Source: Catonia carolina
Lineage: Eukaryota; Arthropoda; Insecta; Hemiptera; Achilidae
Direction of reading: 5' to 3'
Assembly: GCA_035578175.1 (NCBI GenBank)
Contig: JAQMRL010000014.1
Location: 11,136,274 to 11,200,273, forward strand
Length of the DNA stretch: 64,000 bases
Position numbers and translations under genes: made by a program. Positions 1 through 9,865 of the stretch are shown here, piece after piece. The stretch's first letter is position 1. Each line of letters begins with the position of its first letter. Below the pieces are notes generated by a model. It saw only the letters and a program-made list of their open reading frames with translations. It had not been told where the DNA came from and did not search any database.

Positions 1-1090
1 TGTAGAGAAAATTACTTAAAATAAAATTTGTAGATCTTTTAATTTCCTTTAAATTTGACTTTACATTTTTGTCATAAAATGCATACTAAGGCTGAAATCT
101 TAAAAAAATCGATTTTTTTTTACACGTTTTCGTAAGAAAAAACAGGAAATCGCTAATACTAATAAACTGAGCGTTATACAGAAAAATGTTTTAAATAAAA
201 GATGTTGTTTAGGTCATCAGCCAAAAGGCTGGTTTGAACCTGTAGAGGTTTTACTAAGTAAAACGAGGAGTGAGGTGGTTCACCATTGCCTTCCTCACAG
301 AATGGAAAAGTACGCTTATCAGCAAGCCGAGCCCTCTGAAAAGCACATATTTTCCACTCTGCAAATGACACCTTCACTTTATTCACCACAGGGTCTGGCT
401 GTATAATGAAATTCATTACTTTCAGAGGAGATAACTCTGATTAGTGTATTTTACACCTCTACCTCTTCTGTTCTTAAATGATTCAGTCATTTAATTGGCT
501 GACCATGTGATAAGAAACAGAACTATTAATTTTAGCCCTGCAACGAACAGAGTGAGTGTAAATAATTTGACACTTCACCTGTCCGTTATGGGCAGAAATA
601 AAAGATATAGGATTTTAAATTCTCTGCAACTTTTATTATATACCACATTTTTTCGCTAAAATGCATATTTAAAGCCGCAATCTTAAAAAAACCATTTCTT
701 TACGTGAAAACAGTCTCTTCAAGAATTTCAGTAAACATGGCCCTATCTTGTAGAGCATAAAACATTTAGTAAATAAGGCGATTTTTTAAGAAAATCGTAA
801 AAACGTGAATAATGAGGCGAATAAACTACTACTTCCGGTTGACCGATTTTAATGAAAATGTTCGTGTCGGGTCCGGTAGTGGTATCTAACTTAAGGTTCA
901 AGTTTCAAGCTCGTACGATGTTCCGTTCTTGAGATATTCTGTTCAGACACACAAACGAATCGCTAAAAACATGTTTTTTGGGTTCAGGGCTGAAAACGTG
1001 TAGATCTGGTGAAAACTCATTTTTGGAAAATCGACATGAAAACAATACTTTCCTTCCTACATATTCATACAGGCAAGAGAAAGTAAAAAT
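1..1090 (+). repeat. Family A repeat, copy A1 (5' end outside window)
   Basis: This copy of the dominant repeat enters the window already inside its first internal direct repeat. It runs to the terminal stem-loop (CCTACATATTCATACAGG) and the GGCAAGAGAAAGTAAAA-type end near 1090. It is split by a different repeat at 203-595, flanked by a 10-bp duplication. No protein coding is visible; the short ORFs inside match between copies only because the DNA matches. Landmarks shared with other copies are the segment containing TTCCGGTTGACCGATTTT and the short AC tract near 945. Confidence 0.75.
203..595 (+). repeat. R2 interspersed repeat inserted in A1, with 10-bp TSD
   Basis: Starts TGTTGTTTAGGTCATCAGCC, which folds as CAGCC-AAAA-GGCTG, and ends TATGGGCAG. 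AAATAAAAGA is present at 193-202 and again at 596-605, giving an exact 10-bp target duplication. Removing the insert restores the family A sequence. There are no terminal inverted repeats. Related copies lie at 1434-1715, 20742-20838, 39490-39632 and 52606-52998 (-). A retroposed non-coding element fits the TSD length, but the class is unknown. Confidence 0.7.
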
Positions 1091-1433
1091 GTAGTAAATG
1101 ATTCGATTTAAAAAGAAATCGTACAAGACGGTTTTGAGAAAATCGTAAATAAGTGGAAAATCACACTAATAATTTACAACTTCCGGTTGACCGATTTTGA
1201 TGGAAATGTTTGTGTCGGGTCGTAGTGGTGTCTAACTTAAGTTTCAACTATGTATGAGATTCTGTTCTTGAGATATCTTATTCACACCCAGGTACAATGA
1301 CACACATAGACCAATTGCTAAAAATATTTTCTTTTTGGGGGTTTAGGGGGCCTATAAACGTGTATATCTGGTGAATACTCGATTTCAGAAAATCGACATA
1401 AAAACTATACGTACTTTCCTTCCTTATATTAAC
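1091..1433 (+). repeat. Family A partial copy A2 (3' third)
   Basis: Starts directly after A1 in the AGTAAATGA region and carries the TTCCGGTTGACCGATTTT block, a short degenerate AC tract and the CTTTCCTTCC segment. An R2 copy then follows. A fragment resembling the terminal stem (TATTCATATAGGACAGGAGA) reappears near 1798, so R2 may be inserted within this copy too. Confidence 0.6.
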
Positions 1434-1715
1434 ATGTTGTTTTTTCATTTATCAACCGAAAGGCTAGTTTGAACTTCTAGAGCTTTTACTAAGTAAAACG
1501 AGGAGTAAAGTGGTTTAACTTTGCCTTCCTCACTGTGTAGAAAAGTAAGCTTATCAGCATGCCAGGCCCTCTGAAAAGCATCTACCTTCTATCCTGTAAA
1601 TGACACCTTCACTTCATTCACCACAGGGTGTGGTTATAATATAATGAAATACATTACTCTTAGAGGAGATAACTCTCAATAGTGTCTTTTATACCTCTAC
1701 CTCTTTTATTTTTAA
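1434..1715 (+). repeat. R2 interspersed repeat, second copy
   Basis: Closely follows the R2 copy at 203-595 (AAAGGCTAGTTTGAACTTCT, GCCTTCCTCACTGTG, GGAGATAACTCTCAATAGTG), with several mismatches and a truncated 3' part. It then runs into short AT-rich direct repeats of TTCATAAATTCAATAT at about 1716-1790. Confidence 0.6.
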
Positions 1716-1870
1716 ATATTCATAAATTCAATATTAATAAAAATTCAATAAATTCAATATTAATATTTATTCATAAATTTAATATTCATAAATTATATAT
1801 TCATATAGGACAGGAGAAATTAAAAAAGTAGGATCGTTTTCGAGAAAGAGAGAGAGAGAGAAATATTTAA

Positions 1871-1990
1871 GTTTCTACGCCGGGGTCTTGGGTTCGATTC
1901 CCGATCAGGTCACGGATTTTTCATTTATCATCCTTTTCATTGTATGCATTAGCAGTAATTCCAAAAAAATCGGACGTAAAACCAAAAAAA
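1871..1990 (+). repeat. tRNA-derived SINE (family S1), 5'-truncated
   Basis: Contains an RNA polymerase III B box (GGTTCGATTCC) followed by a body (CATTAGCAGTAATT and onward) matching the SINE copies at 24629 and 56022. The A-box half is missing. A GA microsatellite precedes it at about 1842-1860. Confidence 0.6.
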
Positions 1991-2419
1991 GTTTCCATAA
2001 TTCTCATTACATAAGAAATCACTAAAAGCTACATAACTTTTGATACAACCTGTATATCTCGTTATTGTTAATGGATTGTAATACCTGTTATTTGATATTA
2101 TTTTTGTTATTCATTTTTTTGGTAATTTTTCATTTGTATTATTTACAATTCCATTTATCTGGTAATCAGTGGGAATTTGAGATTCAAATATCTGTTGGGT
2201 TAAAAATGCAGCTACAAATTTCTTTTTTAATAATAGTTATTTTAGTCTGTTTATTTATTTATTACTAACGGTATTTTGCATGTATTCTTTCCTTATTTTT
2301 ATTAATAAAGAAAATGGGTTCTATCTACATGTACCAGAAAATAAGCTCTGGTACATGTAATAAGTTTACGTTCGGGTGCAGTCAACCACCTTACCGTTAC
2401 GTGCTTAATATAAATAAAA
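1991..2419. other. AT-rich stretch, no recognised feature
   Basis: No supported gene. A T-rich ORF at 2065-2268 has no recognisable domain or codon signal. Confidence 0.5.
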
Positions 2420-3351
2420 TCTGGTGTGAAACACTCACGCGACTTTCTCTTGCCAATGCTAATAATGAATAATATAACTTAACATTAGTAAAAAAACATT
2501 AGAAATAAATAACAAAACTAACCCCAAGAATCATAACCTTATTTTAATCATGCAAAATTAAAACCAACCTAATTTTGGCTTAATAATACGGAAAATCACT
2601 CTTTCACGCTAAACTAGGCTCTGAAGAGAAAAATGCATATAGGTACATAAAAGTTGTAGATCTTTTAATTTCCTATAAATTTGATTTAGCCTATACACAT
2701 TTGTCGTAAAATGCATACTAAGCCTGAAATCTTAAAAATATCGATTTTTTTTACAAGTTTTCGTGAGAAAAAAAACAGAAAGTCGCTAATTACCGCTAAA
2801 CTAAGCGTTATACAGAAAAATGTTTGAAAATAATGTAGGATTTTAAATTCTCTACATCTTTTATTAGATACATTTTGCGCTAAAATGCATATTTAAGTCG
2901 GAATCTTAAAAAAAAAACAATTTTCTACGAGAAAATAGCCTCCCCAAGAATTTTAGCAAACATGGCGCCTACCCTATCTTGTATAGCATACAAATGTAGT
3001 ACATGAGGCGATTTTTAAAAAAATCGTAGGAGCCGTTATTGAGAAAATCGCAAAAAAATGACACGAATAAACTACAACTTCCGGTTGACCGATTTTGATG
3101 AAAATGTTCGTGTCGGGTCCTCTAGTAATATCTAACTTATGTTTCAAGTTTCAGCTTTGTACGATGTTTCTTTCTTGAAATATTCTGTTCACACACACGC
3201 GCGCGCGCGCGCGCACACACACACACACACACAACAATCGCTAAAAACATGTTTTTTTGGGTTCAGAGGAAAATCTGTAGACCCGGTTAAAACTCGATTT
3301 CTTAAAATCGACATGAAGAAAATTAAAATTCATACAGGGATGAGAAAGTAA
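2420..3351 (+). repeat. Family A repeat, copy A3 (near full length)
   Basis: Begins TCTGGTGTGAAACACTCAC and carries the subterminal ACTTTCTCTTGCC. Both internal about-190-bp direct repeats are present (each centred on CTAAACTARG and the later TAAAATGCAT). An AC/GC dinucleotide tract of about 45 bp lies at 3190-3233, and it ends near GAGAAAGTAAAA. About 930 bp long, it is a useful reference copy. Confidence 0.75.
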
Positions 3352-3650
3352 AAATTTATTTTATTGCAACCACGCATTCTAATAAAAATGTTGTTTACAA
3401 CTTACCTAGTATATTTTCAAGTACAAATTTTAAATTACAGAGCTGAAATATTTCTTTTAATTTAACAAAACACTAAAGTAGTTCAGGCAATTGTAAAAAC
3501 TTTGGTAATAATATAATATAAAAACATATAAATATTTCCACCCCAAAACCAAAAACAATCCGCTTAAAAGAACTATTAGCTGACTTAAAGTTATATTTAC
3601 AAAGAAACATATGATTTAAAATAAAAATAGGACTAAGTAAATAAATATTG
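3352..3650. other. AT-rich stretch, no recognised feature
   Basis: Nothing recognisable: no ORF of note, no repeat shared with the rest of the window. Confidence 0.4.
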
Positions 3651-3770
3651 TGGCCTCCTGCGCAGCGTAGCGGTAGAGTGCTAGCCTACAACGCGGAGGT
3701 CCCGGATTCGATTCCCGGCTAGGGTTGGAAATTTAGGTTCTAGAAATAAAAGAGCTGTTGATACGAATTT
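3651..3770 (+). repeat. tRNA-derived SINE, family S2
   Basis: A-box-like (AGCGGTAGAGTGCTAGCCT) and B-box-like (GGATTCGATTCC) promoter elements have tRNA spacing. The 5' and 3' acceptor strands do not pair and a non-tRNA tail follows, so this is a SINE rather than a tRNA gene. The 5' part differs from family S1. Confidence 0.55.
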
Positions 3771-3808
3771 AAACTAAAAATAAATTGGGTAATTATTTAT
3801 ATAGAATC

Positions 3809-4593
3809 AGGGCCCGTCACCAAGTGTAACGATTTTTTTTGAAATCGATATTTTTTTGAGCGCTGAATCCGAATATGAATTTATTTTTCCCCCAAATCAC
3901 CATGAAATTAGTTATAAGCCCTTTTCTATAATGTACCGACATAACCTCACTTTTCCGTATAGGTACTATATTTCAATTTTGCCGTTATATTACCCTTCAT
4001 TATCGTATTAATGTTCACAAACAATTAATAATGTCGCTATATTTATAAATTTCATTTATTAATCATTAAAAAATACATTTATTAATGATTTACAACATTT
4101 TAACTAACCATAACCTATGACGTCATCACTCCCTACCACATAATGGTGTGCACCGAAAATTGACCTTGATTAGTTAAAGTCCAGCCTCTCTTATTTTGCT
4201 CCTAATGTAAACAAATAATGACGTCACTGAGCATGCGAATTATATCAAAATGTGTACACGCTGATTAAAAAGTAACAACAAAATACTTTTAAAAGTATTT
4301 TTCTAAATGAAATTGTTAGGCCTACATCATATCATGACTGATGTTTTTAGTACTTTAAGTTCTTATCATTAAAAAAATAGTTAACTTAATAGGAATACGA
4401 GATCCGTAAAGTCGTAGACTCTATCGTGCACCCTGTAGTAGATGGCTTTTGTTTGTTGACAGTAGGAGCAAACTAAGAACGGCTGAACTGTAATTTCATG
4501 GTGCTTTGCGGGGAAAAATGAGTTCATATTCGGATTCTGCGCCCAAAAAAGCAGCGATGTCAAAAAAATTCGTTGCAATTGCTGACGGGCCCT
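3809..4593. mobile_element. Non-autonomous DNA transposon with long TIRs (AGGGCCCGTC)
   Basis: The left end AGGGCCCGTCACCAAGTGTA and the reverse complement of the right end (AGGGCCCGTCAGCAATTGCA) align over about 40 bp, continuing into T-rich sequence. No transposase is visible. A smaller MITE (4181-4486) is inserted inside. No target duplication was clear by eye, so the superfamily is unassigned. Confidence 0.6.
4181..4486 (-). mobile_element. R5 MITE, copy 1 (nested)
   Basis: About 300 bp. Ends CCAGCCTCTCTTATTTTGCT and (reverse complement) TCAGCCGTTCTTAGTTTGCT form terminal inverted repeats. Two further copies are at 25958-26288 and 53965-54939. All carry TACTTTTAAAAGTA palindromes and GCGCATGCTCAGTGACGTCA or close variants. 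Confidence 0.6.
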
Positions 4594-4698
4594 ACTTGTA
4601 CATAATTACCAAAAATTGTTTACCCAAAATTTTATAATAGGCTACTTTTTACATACTCTTGCCTACATGAATAGATAAGAAGAGATATAGCCTATATT

Positions 4699-4733
4699 GG
4701 CAAGAGAAAGTCGTGGGAATATTTTACAACAGA
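4699..4733 (-). repeat. Family A 5'-end fragment
   Basis: Reverse complement reads TCTGTTGTAAAATATTC... then ACTTTCTCTTGCC, i.e. only the first 35 bp of the repeat. Confidence 0.5.
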
Positions 4734-5265
4734 TTTTCTTAATACAGTATAATTTGGTTTAATATAATCTTCTAATATTTCATAGTTTCTTTACCGTGAA
4801 TGTTTTAGTGAAATTCTTATTATTATGTCAGTGAAGGTTACAACAGAAGGTTCCGTTACTCTTGGAGTTAGGTTAGTTTACTACGTATTTTATACCGAAG
4901 TGAATATGTGATCATGATAATAGCATTATCCATACGAACAAGAATGGCGTGGAATGTCATATAATTCATTGTGCAGACATCTATCAGTTAGATTAAAGGA
5001 AGATGAACGGACGTAAAGTTCAGAACAGCACGTGTTATGCAGCAAGCCGCATGCCATGCTTAACCACATTAACAGATTATCATCTTCAATTCGCGGATGG
5101 ATGGATTCGAGATGATGAGGTGGATACGGAATAATTTGCAACAACTTCTTTGATTTTTACTACATTATAATACAGTATCCTATGGCAAGGTGCTCATATA
5201 CGGTCGAAAAACTGAACAAACAAAATCCATTTTATGACACTACATGTCTCATGGTTGAAATATTT
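4734..5265. other. No recognised feature
   Basis: Unassigned sequence, less AT-rich than its surroundings. A 72-codon ORF on the - strand (4926-5144) has no recognisable motif and is not called. Confidence 0.4.
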
Positions 5266-5397
5266 ACTTTCTCTTGCCTATATGAATTTATAGAAAGGAA
5301 AGTATTGGTTTTATGTCGATTTTTCGAAATCGAGTTTTCATCGGATCTACACGTTTTCAGACCACCTGAACCCCCAAAAACATGTTTTTAGCGATTG

Positions 5398-5451
<54 letters not shown>

Positions 5452-7163
5452 AAAATATCTCAAAAACATAAAATCGTACGAAGTTGAAACTTGAAACTCA
5501 AGTTAGACACCACTACCGGACCCGACACGAACATTTTCATCAAAATCGGTCAATCGGAAGTAGTAGTTTATTCGTGCAATTTTTCACCTTTTTGTGATTT
5601 TCTCTAAAACGGCTCCTACGATTTTGTTTGAAATAAGTAATAAAACATTAGAAATTAACGAAAAATATAACCTTATCATGAATGAAAGACGCAAAATGAA
5701 AATCAACCTCAGTTTGGCTTAAAAATACGGAAAATCACTCTTTCACGCAAACTAGGCTCCGTAGAGAAAAATTTTGTAAACAAAAGTTGTAGATCTTTTA
5801 ATTCCTATAAATTTGATTGTATATAGTTTTGTCGTAAAATGCATACTAATGCTAAAATCCTTAACAAAATCGATTTATTTACACGTTTTCGTATGAAGAA
5901 AAAAACAGAAAATCGCTAATTACCGCTAAACTAAGCGTTATACAAATAAGTGTTTAAAATAAAAGTTGTAGGATTCTCTACAACTTTTTTTATATACATA
6001 TTTGCGCTAAAATGCATAGAGTCGATTAAAGTCGCAATCTTAAAAAAATTAATTTTTTACGAGAAAACAACCTCTCCAAGAATTTTAGCAGACATGATAG
6101 GGTAGGTACCCTACCCTATCATGTAGAGTATAAAAAATGTAGTAAATAAGACAGTTTTTAAATAAAACCGTAGAAGCCTTTTTTGAGAAAATCGTAAAAA
6201 AGTGAAAATTGACACGAATAAACTACTAATTCCGGTTGACCGATTTTGATGAAAATGTTCGTGTCGGGTCTAGTAGTAGTATTTAATTTAAGTTTCACAC
6301 ACACACCAATCGCTAGAAACATGTTTTTTAAGGGGAGACTGTACTTTGTATCCCGCTAATGTTAAATTTGCTATTTTTAGGTACATTTTTCATAGGATTG
6401 GTGAAAGTTACGAAAATTAAACTTTACACAATTATAGTTGTAGGGTGGTTTTAACTACTGACATTTGTTCAATTTAATCTGTTGGACCATAAAGTTTTTA
6501 AAAGAGTAACGAATAACATAAAAGTTTTACAATTTCTTTCTACGTTTTTTGCATATTACTATTTTTTTTAGCACCTGAGGAAGTAAAACCAAGATCGGTG
6601 AAACTGCATGTACATGATAATTAACTGGTAAAAATTTCAACCTGGTAGGTTAAATGATTTCTGAGAAAAACGTACCTAAGTGTTAAAAATGTATAAATTT
6701 AAGGGAAAAGGCACAAATGAGAAACAAAATATACACAAACAAGTTTAATTTCCCATCAAGTTGGTCAGAAAGCTGCACCAACAGCGGAGAATATTAAAAA
6801 TAGTGAAGCAGATATTTAAAAACAACTAAAATTCTTTTTGCACTAAAATAAGCAATATAAAAATATGAAAAATATTTGTTCTTAATTTTTTAGGATAACC
6901 TCATAAAAACTTAAATTCTTTTTCATTAAAATAATTTTTTGTAATAATTTAATATTTTTGTGGTAGGTCTAGGTCTAAACTATTAAAAAACATGAAAAAC
7001 CGAAAATCAAAATTTTCAGTCAAAATCATCATACAGTCTCCTCTTTAAAGTTCAAGGGGTCTGAAAACGTGTAGATCCGGTAAAAACTCGATTTCGAAAA
7101 CTCGACATGAAAACAATATTTTCCTTCCTATACTATTATATTCATATAGGCAAGAGAAAGTAA
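5266..7163. repeat. Family A composite copy A4, head-to-head with nested MITE
   Basis: 5266-5632 is the 3' third in - orientation, including a (TG)n tract of about 50 bp at 5399-5448. From about 5633 the sequence switches to + orientation, starting inside the 5' region (TAATAAAACATTAGAAATTA), and runs to 6331. A MITE then interrupts (6332-7043), and the 3' end resumes at 7049 and finishes with GGCAAGAGAAAGTAAAA near 7163. The switch point suggests insertion into, or inverted joining of, two copies. Confidence 0.65.
6332..7043. mobile_element. Non-autonomous DNA element with GGGGAGACTGTA TIRs
   Basis: Left end GGGGAGACTGTA; reverse complement of right end GAGGAGACTGTA. The pentamer TTTAA flanks both sides (6327-6331 and 7044-7048). 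Removing it reconnects family A sequence. Because TTTAA contains TTAA, a piggyBac-type insertion is possible, but the 712-bp interior shows no recognisable transposase. Confidence 0.6.
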
Positions 7164-7638
7164 AAATATTTTCCTTTAAATTTTTTATTCCGTTGTTACA
7201 CTAATGTGATTACGGGTCTGTTCAGATAGTTCATAGTGTACGGTCTCCTAGAAATGACCAATTTCCAGCATGAATATCTGTGGCTAGTAAACACGTTTTC
7301 AATTCGTTGTATTACAATACAATACAAAAGAAAGAAGCCGTAATAAGAATAAGAAAGGTACGGAGGATGTTGAAGATCGTGCATCACATTTGATTCACAC
7401 TTCTGTCTACACGTCATCAGAACACTCATTTATTATACAGAGCTGACTATTATTCTTTTTGCTTTGAACAAGATAACATTTTTATAGGTTATATTAATCA
7501 CGACAAAAAGTCGGATAATCATGTTAACAATACAATGAGGTTATAATAAAATACCAAAAATCTTGTAATAATTAAATGAGTTACACCCAAAAGTGTGAGT
7601 AGAAAATTATTAGCTATTCAAGAGATAAACAGGAAGTA
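7164..7638. other. No recognised feature
   Basis: AT-rich spacer. A 77-codon - strand ORF (7196-7429) has no recognisable domain. Confidence 0.4.
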
Positions 7639-8477
7639 CAGTAATCCCTCGTTATCCGCGGGGGTTACGTTCCGGAGGGTTACCGCGGTTAGTAAAACCG
7701 CGGATAATAATACGTACCTTATATGAACGAAAAGATGGGGGTTAGGTTCTAAAGGTAAAGTCCCGTAGGCGTTTTAAGTGTTTAATAGTTTTAGGAACAT
7801 TTTGCCATTATTATAATCTATGAATATTTAATAAATACAGTAATGTACGGATAAAAAATTTAAGTTGTTTAAAATAGTTAGTTATGGCTCTTAGCTTCTT
7901 CTTCTTTTCAAACTCCTTGTGGACTTCTTCGTATGGTATCATCAGCTCCTGAGTCCTCTTTTGAATTTAAGGGCCTTTTCCATGACGGGATCCGTCTCCA
8001 ACACGTGGTTCGCCAATGCGTTGCCATGCTGAGGATCTCGTTGATGGTTTGTGAAGGAATGCTTGGCTTCGTTTCAGGATCGTCGAACACACAAAGAACT
8101 GTACATACGTACGAAAAAGTTAGACTGACACATGGAGGAAAACGTACGGAGAAATTACAGTATGGTGCATGGGCAAATAACAGTATGGTGGTGAGGGTGG
8201 GGTGTTACTGGCTGGGCCCGATACCCGGTGACTGGCTCACTACGTACATTACGCAGAAATCTAGCTTGGCTCATGGCGGCCGTCGCAATACTAGTGCGTG
8301 ACTCAACATGATACGAATGCCAAAACATTTATTCAAACTCATGTTTTCAGAGTAATTGTATGACTTCCCAACCAAGTACGGTGCACACAAGGTAAGAAAA
8401 CGTACGTATTTGAAGGTTTTAGGCCCACGGAAAAAGTCCGCGGATAACCGAAACCCGCGGATACCAAGGAATTACTG
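7639..8477. mobile_element. pogo/Tigger-like Tc1-mariner element, internally deleted
   Basis: Left TIR CAGTAATCCCTCGTTATCCG; right end, reverse complemented, CAGTAATTCCTTGGTATCCG. TA flanks at 7637-7638 and 8478-8479. CCGCGGATAA repeats lie just inside both ends. The interior is much shorter than an autonomous Tigger. The - strand reading at 7908-8090 (DDPETKPSIPSQTINEIL and onward) looks like the acidic C-terminal part of such a transposase. Confidence 0.75.
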
Positions 8478-8498
8478 TACATTCACATCAGAAAATAA

Positions 8499-9420
8499 TC
8501 TGGTGTGAAACACTCACACAACTTTCTTTTCTCAATGCAAATAATTAACAATATAACCTAACATTAGTAATAAAACCATAGAAATAAACAAAAAAAACTA
8601 ACCTCAAAAAACATAATCTTATTTTAATCATGAGTGAAAGACGTAAAGTGAAAATCAATCTCAGTTTAGCTTAAAAATACGGAAAATCACTCTTTTACGC
8701 TAAACTAGGCTCTGTAGAGAAAAATGCTTAAATAAAATGTGTAGATATTTTAATTTCCTATATATTTGATTATACTTTTTTGTCGTAAAATTCACAATAA
8801 GGCTGAAATCTAAAAAACAAATCTACTTTTTACACATTTTCGTGAAAAAAAAACAAAAAATTGCTAATTACCGCTAAACTAAGCGTTATACAAAAAAAGT
8901 ATGAAATAAAAGTTGTATTATTTTAAATTGTCTACAACTTTCATTGATTATTTCGCGTTAAAATACATATTAAAGTCGCAATCTAAAAAAGACAATTTTT
9001 TTTACGTGAAAACAACCTCCGCAAGAATTTCAGCAGACATGGCGCCTACCTTATCTTGTAGAGCATAAAAAGTTTAGTAAATGAGGCGATTTTTTAAAAA
9101 ATCGTAGGAGCTGTTTTTGAGAAAATCGCAAAAAATTGAAAAATGACACGAATAAATATTATTTCCGGTTGACCGATTTTGATAAAAATGTTCGTGTCAG
9201 GTCTTCTAGTGGTATCTAACTTAAGTTTCAAGTTCGTACGATGTTTCGTTCCTAAGATATTATGTTCACACACACACACACACACCAATCGCTAAAAATG
9301 TATTTTTTGGGGGTTCCGGGGGTCTGAAAATGTTTAGATCCGGTAAAAACTCGATTTCGAAAATTCGACATGAAAACAATGCTTTCCTTCCTATATATTC
9401 ATATAGGCAAGAGAAAGTAA
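8499..9420 (+). repeat. Family A repeat, copy A5 (full length)
   Basis: Begins TCTGGTGTGAAACACTCACA and ends at the stem-loop CCTATATATTCATATAGG plus CAAGAGAAAGTAA. Both internal repeats and an (AC)n tract at 9265-9287 are present. About 920 bp. Confidence 0.75.
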
Positions 9421-9424
9421 AAAT

Positions 9425-9463
9425 GTTGTATGAAACACTCACATTACTTTCTCTTGCCAATGT
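9425..9463 (+). repeat. Family A 5'-end fragment
   Basis: TGTATGAAACACTCACATTA followed by CTTTCTCTTGCCAATG sits directly after A5. Only the first 40 bp are present. Confidence 0.5.
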
Positions 9464-9865
9464 ACCGTATTTACCGATGTAGACTAAATGACGCACTCTT
9501 TTCTTCAGTAACGCGTCAATAACAGGGTACATCTGATACATAGGATCGGAATTTTCTGTAACTGGTTTAATGTTCTGGTCCAGTGTGTCAACAAAACTTT
9601 TGAGAATAGCTTCTTAACGTAGGTATTTAATTCTTCCTTTCTTCTTTATTTTTAAAATTGTGGAAAGAGAAACATCACAGTAAATAGCCACTCGTTCATG
9701 GCTTTTATTAAGAGGCAGGGAAAGGCATTTTTGTTTAGCTTCAACTTCACAGCATTTAATTACACTGCACAATATATTTCATTCAGCACTGTGAATAGTC
9801 TGCCAACGTTTTCGAGAAACTAACATTTCTGTTTATGGTAACAAACAGTTATATTCGTACAGTTA

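Noticed and set aside
905..1126. Short ORFs recurring in family A (also at 5182, 9266, 18302, 29099, 49367)
   Set aside because: They recur only because the DNA is repetitive, shift frame between copies, and have no conserved start or domain.
3655..3730. tRNA gene candidate
   Set aside because: A and B boxes are present but acceptor strands do not pair and a SINE body follows. The same applies at 24629, 56022, 58405 and 60180.
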